From: Altererythrobacter sp. ZODW24
GTDB taxonomy: Bacteria > Pseudomonadota > Alphaproteobacteria > Sphingomonadales > Sphingomonadaceae
Assembly (NCBI RefSeq): GCF_003344885.1
Contig: NZ_CP031155.1
Coordinates: forward strand, 1,950,001-2,014,000
Direction: 5' to 3'
Length of the DNA stretch: 64,000 nt
Part shown: positions 47,008 through 56,328 of the stretch, piece by piece
Layout: every line of letters starts with the position of its first letter
Numbering within the stretch: position 1 is the first letter of the stretch
The notes under the pieces: model-generated
Told to the model about the DNA's origin: nothing
The model's database searches: none
The model's input: only the letters and a program-made list of their open reading frames with translations
Program-made: the position numbers and the translations under genes

Positions 47008-47673
47008 ATGAAGTTGATTATCGGTAACAAGAATTATTCAAGCTGGAGCCTTCGCGGATGGCTCGCGGCCAAGCAGTCGGGGCTTCATTTTGAAGAGCTG
47101 ACGGTCAATCTGTTCGGCGAAGAATGGGAACAGGCCAAGCAAAGCTCCGAGGAATTGCAGCCATCGGGCAAGGTTCCGGTTCTGTGGGATGAGGAGACGG
47201 TCATCTGGGACAGTCTGGCCATCCTCGAATATCTCTCTGACAAGGTGGGCCGTGACCGTTTCTGGCCCAAAGACGACACGGCGCGCGGCATGGCCCGGGC
47301 GATGGTTTGCGAAATGCACTCTTCATACGCCTCGCTGCGCCAGCAATGTCCGATGAACATCCGCAAGAAGATCGCGACCGACGAAATCTCTGATGAAACG
47401 AGGGGTGATATCGTCCGCATTCTGACGCTGTGGGCAGAGGCCCGTGCGCGCTTTGGTCAGGGCGGTCCCTATCTGTTTGGTACATTCGGCGCGGCGGATA
47501 TTTTCTACGCGCCCGTGGTCAGCCGCTTCCTCACCTACGGGATTGGCGTGCCCGGTTTTGCCGAGGCTTACATGCAAGCCGTATGGGAACATCCCTGGAT
47601 GCAGGAATGGATCGAAGCTGCCGAAAGTGAGAAGTGGGTGATTGAACAATATGAGGATAGCGCAGCAAAATGA
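47008..47673 (+). CDS. Glutathione S-transferase family protein
   Basis: A 221-aa GST with thioredoxin-like N-terminal domain (NKNYSSWSLRGWLAAKQ, with the SSWS active-site serines; SGKVPVLWDE and WDSLAILEYL for glutathione binding) and helical C-terminal domain. Substrate unknown. It has AAAAGG-type ribosome-binding sequence before ATG 47008 and overlaps the next gene as ATGA. Confidence 0.9.
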   Translation: MKLIIGNKNYSSWSLRGWLAAKQSGLHFEELTVNLFGEEWEQAKQSSEELQPSGKVPVLWDEETVIWDSLAILEYLSDKVGRDRFWPKDDTARGMARAMVCEMHSSYASLRQQCPMNIRKKIATDEISDETRGDIVRILTLWAEARARFGQGGPYLFGTFGAADIFYAPVVSRFLTYGIGVPGFAEAYMQAVWEHPWMQEWIEAAESEKWVIEQYEDSAAK

Positions 47674-48518
47674 TCGCTAGAATACTGGCATTTGCCGCCG
47701 TAGCAGCGATGGCGCTTGCCCCCGCACCAGCGATGGCATGGGGCAGCTTCGGCCACCGGACTACTGCGAAGATTGCGCTGGCGAACATCACTCCCGCGAC
47801 AAAACGCGAAATTGACCGGCTGATTGCTTTGGAGCCGACGCTGGGCACTCCGGGCTGCCGCTTGCGCAATTTGGAGGAAGCCTCCGTTTGGGCTGACTGT
47901 GTGCGCCGCGACCGGCTGCGCTGGGGCTACACCGCATCATGGCACTATCGGACCGCCCCGATCTGTCAGGACTTTAATGCGCGCTCGCGTTGTTCGGGCG
48001 GGGCGTGTGTAACTGGTCAGATCGACCGTGCTGCTGCGATCCTTGGCGATAAAACTATTCCCGATGCGCGCCGGTTGGAGGCCTTGGCATTCCTCGTCCA
48101 TTTCGTTGGCGACGTGCATATGCCGCTCCATTCGGGCGACAATGATGACCGCGGCGGTAATGGCCGGACCGTGGATTATGGCATTGTGCCAGAGCTCAAC
48201 CTGCATTGGATTTGGGACGGGCCCTTGGCGGAGCGCGCGATTACGTCGGCGCAGCCTGCGCTGATTCGCCGCTACTCTGCCGCTGAGCGCACAGAACTGG
48301 CGGGCGGAACTACCGACGATTGGGGCCGTGAGAGCTGGCAGCTAGCGCGTGATCTGATCTATCCTGCCGCCTATGATGGCGATGTTTGTGGACGCGAATT
48401 GCCTGAACGGACGGCGTTTACGCAGGAAGATATCGAAGCGCAGATCGGTGCCTCGCAGCGCCGCATAACGCAGGCCGGCTTGCGGATGGCGCGGCTGCTG
48501 GACGAGGCGCTCTCATGA
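47670..48518 (+). CDS. S1/P1-type zinc nuclease
   Basis: A 282-aa secreted nuclease. Signal peptide cleavage at AMA gives a mature N-terminus WGSFGH, as in nuclease P1 where the first tryptophan's amino group binds zinc. HFVGDVHMPLHSGDNDDRGGN and NLHWIWD hold further zinc ligands. Such enzymes cleave single-stranded DNA and RNA and release phosphate, in scavenging or prey digestion. Translationally coupled to the GST and to dapE on both sides (ATGA each time), although the functions are unrelated. Confidence 0.88.
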   Translation: MIARILAFAAVAAMALAPAPAMAWGSFGHRTTAKIALANITPATKREIDRLIALEPTLGTPGCRLRNLEEASVWADCVRRDRLRWGYTASWHYRTAPICQDFNARSRCSGGACVTGQIDRAAAILGDKTIPDARRLEALAFLVHFVGDVHMPLHSGDNDDRGGNGRTVDYGIVPELNLHWIWDGPLAERAITSAQPALIRRYSAAERTELAGGTTDDWGRESWQLARDLIYPAAYDGDVCGRELPERTAFTQEDIEAQIGASQRRITQAGLRMARLLDEALS

Positions 48519-49651
48519 GTGATGCCGTCGAACTAGCCGAGCAGCTGATTGCATGCCCCAGCGTCACACCAGCCTCGGGTCTGGTGTTTGACGCGATGGA
48601 GGCGATGCTCGCGCCGCTCGGTTTTGAGGTTCACCGCTTCACCAAGGGCGAGGAGCCGGACGGTCCAGTCGAGAACCTTTTTGCCATCAGGCGTGGTCCT
48701 GAAGGATCAAAACACTTTGCCTTTGCCGGACACCTCGATGTGGTGCCGCCGGGCAAGAATTGGAACAGCGGCCCCTTTGCGCCAGAACGGCGCGGCGATC
48801 TGCTGTTTGGCCGGGGTGCGGTCGATATGAAGGGTTCCATCGCCAGCATGGTCGCGGCGGTTGCCGATATTCCTGCGGATGCCGGAACAATCAGTTTCAT
48901 TATCACCGGCGATGAGGAAGGACCTGCGCTCTACGGCACGCGCGCTCTGATCGACCATATCCGCGAGACCGGCGACGTGCCCGATCTGTGCCTTGTGGGG
49001 GAGCCGACTTCGGTAAACCGGCTCGGAGATATGATGAAGATCGGGCGGCGCGGCTCGGTCAATATCTGGCTGGAAGTCGAGGGTTCACAAGGCCATGTAG
49101 CCTATCCGCATCTGGCCGAAAACCCGATCCCCAAACTCGTCGCTAAACTGGCCGAGCTGAATTCGCTGGTTCTGGACGAGGGGACCGACTGGTTCCAGGC
49201 TTCCAACCTCGAAGTGACCGAACTCGAAGTCGGAAATCCGGCGCATAATGTCATTCCCGCTAAGGCCACGGCGCGCATCTCGATCCGCTTTAACGATCTG
49301 CACAGCGGCGCATCCTTGTCGCAAACGGTCATCAGTATTGCCGAAAAACACGGCGGCACGGCTAACCCTATCATCTCTGGCGAACCCTTCCTGACGCCGC
49401 CTGGCGAGTTTTCCGCCATGATTGCCGATGCGGTGAAGGCGGAGACGGGTATAGAACCCGAAGCGAGCACGAGCGGCGGCACGTCCGATGCGCGGTTCCT
49501 GAAAGACCTTTGCCCCGTGATCGAGTTCGGTCTGGTCAACGCAACGATGCATAAGACCGACGAAGCTGTGGCGATGGAAGACCTCAGGACGCTGGCAAAG
49601 ATTTACCGGCGTGTTGCCGTCGCGGCGCTGGGCGGGCAGAAGGCCTCGTAA
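48515..49651 (+). CDS. dapE: Succinyl-diaminopimelate desuccinylase
   Basis: A 378-aa dimeric zinc amidase of lysine/peptidoglycan biosynthesis. FAGHLDVVPPG, DEEGPALYGT and STSGGTSDARF motifs carry the metal ligands and the catalytic glutamate. Starts in an ATGA overlap with the S1/P1 nuclease. dapB and lysC, also in the window, act in the same pathway. Confidence 0.94.
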   Translation: MSDAVELAEQLIACPSVTPASGLVFDAMEAMLAPLGFEVHRFTKGEEPDGPVENLFAIRRGPEGSKHFAFAGHLDVVPPGKNWNSGPFAPERRGDLLFGRGAVDMKGSIASMVAAVADIPADAGTISFIITGDEEGPALYGTRALIDHIRETGDVPDLCLVGEPTSVNRLGDMMKIGRRGSVNIWLEVEGSQGHVAYPHLAENPIPKLVAKLAELNSLVLDEGTDWFQASNLEVTELEVGNPAHNVIPAKATARISIRFNDLHSGASLSQTVISIAEKHGGTANPIISGEPFLTPPGEFSAMIADAVKAETGIEPEASTSGGTSDARFLKDLCPVIEFGLVNATMHKTDEAVAMEDLRTLAKIYRRVAVAALGGQKAS

Positions 49652-49694
49652 TTAAAGAATCTCTGCCGCAGCTGGCAGCTTGAGGGGTCCGATT

Positions 49695-50933
49695 ATGACG
49701 CGTTTCTGGTTCGCTATTCCACTTTGGCAGCGGGTTATCGGGGCGCTTGGCCTTGGCATATTGGTTGGCCTGTTCTGGGGTCCGGGTGCTGAAAGCATCA
49801 AGATCATTGGCGATGTCTTCATCGCCTTCATCAAAATGCTAGTTGTGCCGCTGATTTTCTTCAGCCTCGTGTCGGGTGTCGCGGCGATTGGCGATCTGAA
49901 AAAGCTCGGCGCGGTTGGCGGCAGGGCGATCTTGCTGTTCATCGTAACGGGGCAAATCGCGGTCTGGCTCGGGCTGTTCCTCGGCACTGTGCTGGCACCC
50001 GGAAGCGGGCTTGATACGGGCTCGATTGAAGCGGGGCCAATCCCTGTTCCCAACGAAACGACGTGGCGCGAGATGCTGCTGGGCGTCGTGCCGCAAAGCC
50101 CTGTGCAGGTGATGGCAGACGTCAATGTGCTGCCGCTGATCGTCTTCGCCATGCTGATCGGTATCGGCATTCTGATGGCTGACAAAGAAGGTGAGCCGGT
50201 CGCGAAAATCTTCGATTCCGGCTCGATCGTCATGCAGAAAGTCACTGCGATTGTGATGGAACTCACCCCGTTCGGCGTCTTCGCGCTGATGGCTTGGGTG
50301 GCGGGCACGCAGGGCACCGATGCCTTGCTCGCGCTCGCGAAGCTGGTCGGGCTGAACTATCTCGGCTGTCTGATCATCATCGTGGTCATGTATTCTGCGC
50401 TGATCAAATTCATCGCCAAGCTGCCGGTGATCGACTTCTTCCGCGGCATCGTGGACGCGATGGCGGTCGCTTATTCGACCGCATCATCCAACGCGACTTT
50501 GCCTGTCACGCTGCGCTGCACCCAGCGCAATCTGGGCGTGTCGCCTAGCGTGTCGAGCTTCATCGTATCGCTCGGCGCGACGGTGAATATGAACGGCACC
50601 GCGATGTATCTGGGCCTTGCGACATTGTTCGGCGCGCAAGTGTTCGGCGTGAATCTCGACTGGGCCGACTACTTCCTGATCTCTATCCTCGCGACCGCCG
50701 GCGCAATCGGCGCGGCGGGTATCCCGGGCGCTGGCCTGATTATGATGGCGCTGGTGTTCGGCGCTGTCGGCGTACCACTGGAAACCATCGCCTTGGTCGC
50801 GGGCGTGGACCGGATTATGGACATGATGCGCACGGTCACGAATGTCTCTGGCGATGCCGCGATCACAACGACCGTGGCGAGCATGACGGGTGAGATTGAC
50901 CGTGCCGAGATGATCTCGGCGGATGATGTTTGA
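49695..50933 (+). CDS. Dicarboxylate/amino acid:cation symporter (DAACS family)
   Basis: A 412-aa sodium- or proton-coupled carrier with about eight membrane segments and re-entrant loops. The serine-rich STASSNATLPVT hairpin and VNMNGTAMY motif are typical of GltP/DctA-type transporters. The start at 49695 follows GAGGGG; an earlier TTG is unlikely. The substrate may be glutamate, aspartate or a C4-dicarboxylate. It ends just before the small two-TM frame at 50945. Confidence 0.92.
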   Translation: MTRFWFAIPLWQRVIGALGLGILVGLFWGPGAESIKIIGDVFIAFIKMLVVPLIFFSLVSGVAAIGDLKKLGAVGGRAILLFIVTGQIAVWLGLFLGTVLAPGSGLDTGSIEAGPIPVPNETTWREMLLGVVPQSPVQVMADVNVLPLIVFAMLIGIGILMADKEGEPVAKIFDSGSIVMQKVTAIVMELTPFGVFALMAWVAGTQGTDALLALAKLVGLNYLGCLIIIVVMYSALIKFIAKLPVIDFFRGIVDAMAVAYSTASSNATLPVTLRCTQRNLGVSPSVSSFIVSLGATVNMNGTAMYLGLATLFGAQVFGVNLDWADYFLISILATAGAIGAAGIPGAGLIMMALVFGAVGVPLETIALVAGVDRIMDMMRTVTNVSGDAAITTTVASMTGEIDRAEMISADDV

Positions 50934-50944
50934 GGGACTAGGCT

Positions 50945-51157
50945 ATCAAGAACTTTGCAAGAAGATATCTATTTGTCTGGCTGATTATAGGCCTACCTCT
51001 GCTCATACTTGGAGCTGTCTGGGGTAATGCGATCCCTCTCTGGCCAATGCCGGAACAGCAAACCACCAGTAAGGTGATTTGGGGAACTCTGTTTGCGATA
51101 TTTTATCTGGTGCCTGCAATTTTGGCGATTGTTTTGTTTAGCGGTAGATCCCGTTAA
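50945..51157 (+). CDS. Small two-TM membrane protein with ATC in place of a start codon
   Basis: An uninterrupted 71-codon frame coding for 70 residues with two hydrophobic segments (LFVWLIIGLPLLILGAVWG and LFAIFYLVPAILAIVLF) flanked by basic ends (KNFARR at the start, SGRSR at the end). Upstream in frame there is a TAG at 50939 and only GCT ATC AAG AAC follows, so no ATG, GTG or TTG is available at the beginning. An ATG-to-ATC change would give the natural MKNFARR start. GAGGGA precedes by about eight bases. It may use ATC, be translated inefficiently, or be a recent pseudogene. Not recognised as a family. Confidence 0.55.
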   Translation: MKNFARRYLFVWLIIGLPLLILGAVWGNAIPLWPMPEQQTTSKVIWGTLFAIFYLVPAILAIVLFSGRSR

Positions 51158-51185
51158 TTGGGCTGCTTTTGGTGGCTTCAGACTA

Positions 51186-51827
51186 CTACTTCTTCTCCAA
51201 AACCTTCTTTCTAAAACTGCATAGCTCCACCACGTTACAGCGCCAGCATTCGGGCGTGCGCGCTTTGCAGGTGTAGCGGCCGTGGAGGATCAGCCAGTGA
51301 TGCGCGTCGCGGCGGAAGGGCTGGGGGACGCGTTTTTCCAGTTTTGCCTCAACCGCCTCGGGGGTTTTGCCTTTGGCGAGACCCGTGCGGTTGCCGACGC
51401 GGAAGACATGCGTGTCGACCGCAAAGGTCTCATGTCCGAAATGGCAATTGAGCACCACATTGGCAGTCTTGCGGCCAACGCCGGGCAGGGTCACCAGCTC
51501 GTCGCGGTCCTCCGGCACAGTGCTGCCATAATGGTCGATCAGCCGCTGAGAGAGCAGGATGACGTTTTTGGCTTTGGAGTTGAACAGGCCAATCGTCTTG
51601 ATGTGTTCTTTCAGACCATCTTCGCCCAGTTCGACCATCTGCTCCGGCGTCTCGACCTCGGCAAACAGCTGCCGCGTCGCCTTATTCACTCCGACATCGG
51701 TCGCTTGCGCCGATAGGGCAACAGCCACCACCAGCTGGTAGACATTGCCATATTCCAGTTCGGTAACCGGGGCAGGATTGTCCTCGGCCAGGTGGCTGAA
51801 GAACTCGAAAATCTGATCGTTAGTCAC
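51186..51827 (-). CDS. nth: Endonuclease III
   Basis: A 213-aa DNA glycosylase/AP lyase for oxidised pyrimidines. The helix-hairpin-helix LPGVGRKTA has the catalytic lysine, and VDTHVFR the aspartate. The C-terminal C-x6-C-x2-C-x5-C set (CKARTPECWRCNVVELC) binds a 4Fe-4S cluster. ATGA overlap with dapB on the same strand. Confidence 0.96.
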   Translation of the reverse strand: MTNDQIFEFFSHLAEDNPAPVTELEYGNVYQLVVAVALSAQATDVGVNKATRQLFAEVETPEQMVELGEDGLKEHIKTIGLFNSKAKNVILLSQRLIDHYGSTVPEDRDELVTLPGVGRKTANVVLNCHFGHETFAVDTHVFRVGNRTGLAKGKTPEAVEAKLEKRVPQPFRRDAHHWLILHGRYTCKARTPECWRCNVVELCSFRKKVLEKK

Positions 51828-52552
51828 AGATCAAGCACATCATTCATCGAGTAGCGCCCAGCCCCTTTGCCGATCAGCCATTGTGCGCCGCGTATTGCTC
51901 CACGTGCGAAGATCGAGCGGTCCTCTGCCAGATGGGACAGGGTGATGCGTTCTTGTTCGCCCGCCAGAATGACCGAGTGATCGCCTGCGACCGTGCCGCC
52001 GCGCAGGGCTGCGAAGCCGATGGTGCCTTTGCCCCGCGCACCAGTGTGGCCGTCTCGTCCGCTTTCGGTGTTCGCGGGCAGATCGATGCCGCGCCCCTCG
52101 GCGGCTGCTTCGCCCAGTAGTAATGCGGTGCCAGAAGGCGCATCCACCTTCATCCGGTGGTGCATTTCGACAATCTCGATATCCCAATCATCGCCGAGTT
52201 TTCCGGCAGCCTCGCGCACCAGATGGGCCAGCAGTGTCACGCCAAGCGAGGTGTTACCGGTCTGCAAAACGGCAATGTGTTTTGCTGCGTCGTCGAGCGC
52301 AGCGTGGTGGCTGTCATCAAGACCAGTGGTGCCGACCAAGATCGGGATGCCCGCATCGCGCGCAACCGCAAGATTGGCAGCAAGCGCAGCAGGCGCTGAA
52401 AAATCAACCAGCACATCGCTGGCTTTCGCGAGCGCTGCAGGATCATCGCCCTTGTCGATTCCGCCTGCAAAGTCGCATCCCGCTTCTTGGGTGGCGGCCT
52501 TGAGCGCGTGCCCCATCCGGCCTTCGCTGCCGATAATTCCGATTTTCGTCAT
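51824..52552 (-). CDS. dapB: 4-hydroxy-tetrahydrodipicolinate reductase
   Basis: A 242-aa NAD(P)H-dependent reductase of the lysine/diaminopimelate pathway. GSEGRMGHAL for dinucleotide binding and the HHRMKVDAPSGTA catalytic loop are present. The ATG at 52552 follows AGGAG; an earlier in-frame ATG seven codons upstream lacks this. Divergent from cobB by 35 bases. Confidence 0.95.
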   Translation of the reverse strand: MTKIGIIGSEGRMGHALKAATQEAGCDFAGGIDKGDDPAALAKASDVLVDFSAPAALAANLAVARDAGIPILVGTTGLDDSHHAALDDAAKHIAVLQTGNTSLGVTLLAHLVREAAGKLGDDWDIEIVEMHHRMKVDAPSGTALLLGEAAAEGRGIDLPANTESGRDGHTGARGKGTIGFAALRGGTVAGDHSVILAGEQERITLSHLAEDRSIFARGAIRGAQWLIGKGAGRYSMNDVLDL

Positions 52553-52587
52553 TGCCACTCCTGCTTTGCCCATGCTTCATGGCGGGC

Positions 52588-53286
52588 ATGGCCGATATCC
52601 GCAACATAGTCATTCTAACGGGCGCTGGCGTGAGCGCCGAAAGCGGCATCGACACTTTCCGCAGTGAAGGCGGCTTGTGGGAGCAGCATAAGGTCGAAGA
52701 TGTCGCCACGCCCGGAGGTTTCGCGCGCAATCCCGACCTTGTGCTGCGGTTCTACGATATGCGGCGCGAGGCAATCCAGACCAAGCAGCCCAATGCAGCC
52801 CATGATGCTTTGGCGAGGCTCGATAAAGGGTGGAGCGGCGAACTGCTGCTGGTCACGCAGAACGTCGATGATCTGCATGAACGGGCAGGCGCTAGCCGCG
52901 TGCTGCATATGCATGGCACGCATTTGAATGCCTGGTGCACATCCTGCGACACGCGCACACCGTGGACGGGGACGTTGATCGAGCGCCCGCCATGTCCGGC
53001 CTGCGATACTAGGGCGCTTCGCCCCGACGTCGTGTGGTTTGGCGAAATGCCTTACAGGATGGAGGAGATTTACGGCGCTCTGCGGCAGGCTGATTTGTTT
53101 GTCTCCATCGGCACATCGGGCGCCGTATATCCCGCCGCCGGTTTCGTGCGCGATGCGGGAAAGCTCGGCATCCCGACACTGGAGCTCAATTTGGAGCCTA
53201 GCCAAGGATCAAGCTGGTTCGCCGAATCGCGCCACGGCCCCGCCACGCAAATTGTGCCTGAATGGGTGGAGGAAGTGCTCGCATGA
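52588..53286 (+). CDS. cobB: Sir2-family NAD-dependent protein deacylase
   Basis: A 232-aa sirtuin. TGAGVSAESGIDTFR and QNVDDLHERAG form the NAD site, the catalytic histidine is in HMHGTH, and the small zinc module has CTSC and CPAC pairs. It removes acetyl or succinyl groups from lysines, for example on acetyl-CoA synthetase. The start was placed at 52588 because the Rossmann fold begins directly after; two ATGs slightly upstream are possible. Coupled to the GFA gene by an ATGA overlap. Confidence 0.93.
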   Translation: MADIRNIVILTGAGVSAESGIDTFRSEGGLWEQHKVEDVATPGGFARNPDLVLRFYDMRREAIQTKQPNAAHDALARLDKGWSGELLLVTQNVDDLHERAGASRVLHMHGTHLNAWCTSCDTRTPWTGTLIERPPCPACDTRALRPDVVWFGEMPYRMEEIYGALRQADLFVSIGTSGAVYPAAGFVRDAGKLGIPTLELNLEPSQGSSWFAESRHGPATQIVPEWVEEVLA

Positions 53287-53624
53287 AAACGCACCAAGGC
53301 AGCTGCCATTGCGGCGCAATAAAGGTGGAGCTGCGTGACGACCCAGCAGATACCGCTGAATGCAATTGCAGCCTGTGCCGCCGGATTGGCGCATTGTGGC
53401 ACCATTGTTCGCCGACATTGGTCACGGTAACTGGAGAGGCCACAGGCTACGTCCAAGGCGACCGGACTTTGACGACATGGCACTGCGCGACTTGCGGCAT
53501 TGTAACCCATTGGACTGCGCTCGACGATCCGACTTACGACCGGATGGCGGTCAATCTGCGTCTATTCGATGAGGTGCTCTGGCAGGATCTGCCTCGGCGT
53601 AAAATCGATGGAGCGAGTTTCTGA
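53283..53624 (+). CDS. GFA (glutathione-dependent formaldehyde-activating-like) family protein
   Basis: A 113-aa zinc protein. SCHCGAIKVEL, ECNCSLCRR and WHCATCGI carry the cysteine ligands of the Mss4-like GFA fold. Members were first linked to formation of S-hydroxymethylglutathione from formaldehyde, but most have no proven role. It begins in an ATGA overlap with cobB. Confidence 0.88.
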   Translation: MKTHQGSCHCGAIKVELRDDPADTAECNCSLCRRIGALWHHCSPTLVTVTGEATGYVQGDRTLTTWHCATCGIVTHWTALDDPTYDRMAVNLRLFDEVLWQDLPRRKIDGASF

Positions 53625-53663
53625 AAAGTGGCCAGATGACGGATCATTAAGAGGTAATAGGTG

Positions 53664-54107
53664 ATGAATAGATCAGTGATTTCAGGCCTTGGAGCCATAT
53701 TGCTAGCAACCGGTTTGCCCGGTTGTGCGAGCATCGAACCGGCCGCGCCGAGCAAACAGGAAGTGATCGTATCTGCCTATGTCGAGGCGTATAACGCGCG
53801 TGACCTCGCCGCGATGGAGGCACTGATGCACCCGCAAATCCAATGGATATCGGTCGAGGATGGCAAGTCGGTCATTGTCGCAGACGGCCGAGAAGAGTTG
53901 GCGGCTCAAATGAAGAGCTATCTCGCTTCCGCAACCACCACCAACAGCACCTTGGATGGCTTCACACGCAATGGTCGGTTCTTGGCCGTGAAAGAAACCG
54001 CTCATTGGAGTGACGCAAATGGTCAGGCTGCTTCGCAGTCATCCATTGCTGTCTATGAATTGGATGACGGTTTGGTTCTCAGGGTCTGGTATTATCCCGC
54101 CGAGTGA
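53664..54107 (+). CDS. NTF2/SnoaL-like lipoprotein
   Basis: A 147-aa exported protein with lipobox LPGC (about C21). The mature part, with VSAYVEAYNARDLAAMEALMHPQIQWISV and ending LRVWYYPAE, has the cone-shaped NTF2-like fold, used by ketosteroid isomerase-type enzymes or ligand-binding proteins. No catalytic residues can be assigned. Convergent with the ThiF gene two bases away. Confidence 0.75.
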   Translation: MNRSVISGLGAILLATGLPGCASIEPAAPSKQEVIVSAYVEAYNARDLAAMEALMHPQIQWISVEDGKSVIVADGREELAAQMKSYLASATTTNSTLDGFTRNGRFLAVKETAHWSDANGQAASQSSIAVYELDDGLVLRVWYYPAE

Positions 54108-54109
54108 TT

Positions 54110-54880
54110 TCAGCTTTTCGAACACCCCTTGCAGTCCGGGTCCTTGGCAATCGACAGTGTCCGCATGCCTGGCTTCATCCCGTCGAGGATATGCAGCTTG
54201 CCCCACTGCGGATCGCCAAATGATGCTTTGCCGTCCAGCAAGACGCGGATGGCTTGCATGGCGGCGAATGTTCCTGCCCATCCTGCCATAGCGCCCAGCA
54301 TTCCGTCTTCTGCGCAGGTGTCGCAATCTTCCGCGTCAAAAGCATCGCCGACATAGCAGCGGTAGCAGGAGTGATCGGGCAAATGCCCGGCAAATGCGGC
54401 GACCTGGCCCTGGAAACGCCCGACGGCTGCACTGAGCAATGGAATACTCGCCTTTACGCAAGAATCTGACACTGCAAGCCGCGTCGCGAAATTGTCACAT
54501 CCATCGAGCACAAGGTCAGCGTCTTCGAAGATCCGGGTGGCGTTCTCTCCCCCCACTCGTATAGCGTGTGCCCGGGCTTCGAGGGCCTTGTCGAATTGGT
54601 TTAGCCAGCGCGCAGCAGCCTCTGCCTTGGGCGCGCCGACATCGCTTTCGGTATAGATGGTCTGTCGCTGGAGGTTGCTCGCATCGACCGTATCGTCATC
54701 GATCAGCGTAAGCCTGCCGATGCCAGCGCCTGCGAGATATTGCAGGGCGGGCGATCCAATCCCGCCAATGCCGACCAGCACCACATGCGCCTGCGACAAA
54801 GCCACCTGCCCCGCGCCGCCCACTTCAGGCAGCACGATATGGCGGGCAAATCTTTCGAGGCGGTCGGGCGGCAAGCTCAT
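54110..54880 (-). CDS. ThiF/MoeB-family adenylyltransferase
   Basis: A 256-aa E1-like enzyme that adenylates the C-terminal glycine of a small sulfur-carrier protein (MoaD or ThiS). GIGGIGSPALQYL binds ATP, DDDTVDASNLQRQ is the typical loop, and CYRCY plus CKGC form the structural zinc site. CDTCAEDG may hold the active-site cysteine. MoeB of molybdopterin synthesis is the more likely role, but ThiF cannot be excluded. It lies on the same strand as dnaA and 23 bases after it. Confidence 0.85.
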   Translation of the reverse strand: MSLPPDRLERFARHIVLPEVGGAGQVALSQAHVVLVGIGGIGSPALQYLAGAGIGRLTLIDDDTVDASNLQRQTIYTESDVGAPKAEAAARWLNQFDKALEARAHAIRVGGENATRIFEDADLVLDGCDNFATRLAVSDSCVKASIPLLSAAVGRFQGQVAAFAGHLPDHSCYRCYVGDAFDAEDCDTCAEDGMLGAMAGWAGTFAAMQAIRVLLDGKASFGDPQWGKLHILDGMKPGMRTLSIAKDPDCKGCSKS

Positions 54881-54903
54881 AGCTTGCCTTTAGACTAGTT
54901 CGC

Positions 54904-56328
54904 TCAGGATTCCAGCTGCCGGAGCAAGCTACGTACGTCGCCGTCCATGTCGGCATCGCGTTTGCGCAGGTCTTCGATCAGGCGAACGGCGTGGATCACA
55001 GTCGAGTGATCGCGGCCACCGAACTTGCGCCCGATTTCGGGATAGCTGCGCGGCGTTAGAACCTTGGCGAGATACATCGCGACTTGGCGCGGGCGCACGA
55101 CGGCGCGGGCGCGGCGTTTGGATGACATTTCGCTGCGGTCGATCCGGTAGAATTGGCAAACCGTGCGTTGGATTTCGTCAATCGTAATCCGGCGGCGATT
55201 GGCTGAGAGAATATCGGTTAGCTGTTCTTCGGCCAGTTTCAGGCAGACTTCCTGACCGGTCAGCTGGGCATAGGCGATCAGCTTGTTCAGGCCGCCGACC
55301 AGCTCGCGAACATTGCGCGTGATGGTGCGGGCGAGGAATTCGATCACATCCGCCGGTACTTCGAGCGGTGCGAAGCGAGTCAGCTTCGATTCCAAAACCT
55401 GACGGCGCAGATCGATATCGGCAGGCTGTATGTCAGCGACGAGGCCCATCGACAGGCGGCTGAGCAGGCGCGGTTCGACACCGTCCAATGCTTGCGGTGC
55501 GCGGTCAGCGGCGAAGACGAGGCGTTTGCCTTCGGCCAGCAGCGCGTCGATCGTATAAAGCAACTCCTCCTGAGCGGATGCTTTGCCGATGATGAACTGG
55601 ATGTCGTCGACCAGCAGCAGATCAAAGCTGCGCAGGCGCGCCTTGAATTCCATCATCTGGTTCTGCTTCAGAGCCTGAACAAACTCGACCATGAAGCGCT
55701 CTGCGCTGCAATAGAAGATACGCGCCCGTGGGTGAGCGGTGAGATAGGCGTGACCGATGGCATGCATCAGGTGGGTTTTGCCCTGACCGGTCGCGGCTTT
55801 CAGATAGAGCGGACTAAACTGCGGCGTATCGGTGGCCGCCATCCGCTGCGCCGCATTGCAGCCGAGAATGTTAGTGGTACCGGTTACAAAGGCGGCGAAG
55901 GTAAGCGACGGATCGAGGCCAACTGACGAGGTAAAACCGCGCTCGCCAATGGTGCCGGCGGACAGCGACATTGCTCCGCCCATGCCATCATTTGCCGGAC
56001 GGCGGCCATCGCTACCGATGCGCAATTCCGGCATCTGGCGGCGACCGGGGTGAACTTGAATGCGGACGTTCTTCACTTCGCTGCGAGCGATTTTCCATGC
56101 GAGTGAAAGGCGGTCGGCAAAGCGGTCTTGAACCCAAGTGGCGGAAAAGTCGGTTGGCAGGAAAAGATCGAGTGTTCCGGACTCCTTACAGAAGCCACCC
56201 AGCTGGATAGGCTTGATCCACTGGCTATGCAGTTGATGGCCCAAATCCTTGCGAAGACCTTGGCTGATATCGCCCCAGTCAGCTGCTAGCGTCACAGCTT
56301 CCGTGTCTTCGTGTTTCTCGCTCTTCAT
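54904..56328 (-). CDS. dnaA: Chromosomal replication initiator protein DnaA
   Basis: A 474-aa initiator. Domain I is residues about 15-90, a variable linker follows, and the AAA domain (about 140-360) holds Walker A at 178-185 (AATGQGKT) and Walker B LLLVDDIQF. The first glycine of the P-loop is alanine here. The DNA-binding domain IV ends with RDHSTVIHAVRLIEDL. The ATG at 56328 is used; a TTG four codons earlier is less likely. The upstream region has GANTC sites. rpsT lies upstream on the same strand. Confidence 0.95.
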   Translation of the reverse strand: MKSEKHEDTEAVTLAADWGDISQGLRKDLGHQLHSQWIKPIQLGGFCKESGTLDLFLPTDFSATWVQDRFADRLSLAWKIARSEVKNVRIQVHPGRRQMPELRIGSDGRRPANDGMGGAMSLSAGTIGERGFTSSVGLDPSLTFAAFVTGTTNILGCNAAQRMAATDTPQFSPLYLKAATGQGKTHLMHAIGHAYLTAHPRARIFYCSAERFMVEFVQALKQNQMMEFKARLRSFDLLLVDDIQFIIGKASAQEELLYTIDALLAEGKRLVFAADRAPQALDGVEPRLLSRLSMGLVADIQPADIDLRRQVLESKLTRFAPLEVPADVIEFLARTITRNVRELVGGLNKLIAYAQLTGQEVCLKLAEEQLTDILSANRRRITIDEIQRTVCQFYRIDRSEMSSKRRARAVVRPRQVAMYLAKVLTPRSYPEIGRKFGGRDHSTVIHAVRLIEDLRKRDADMDGDVRSLLRQLES

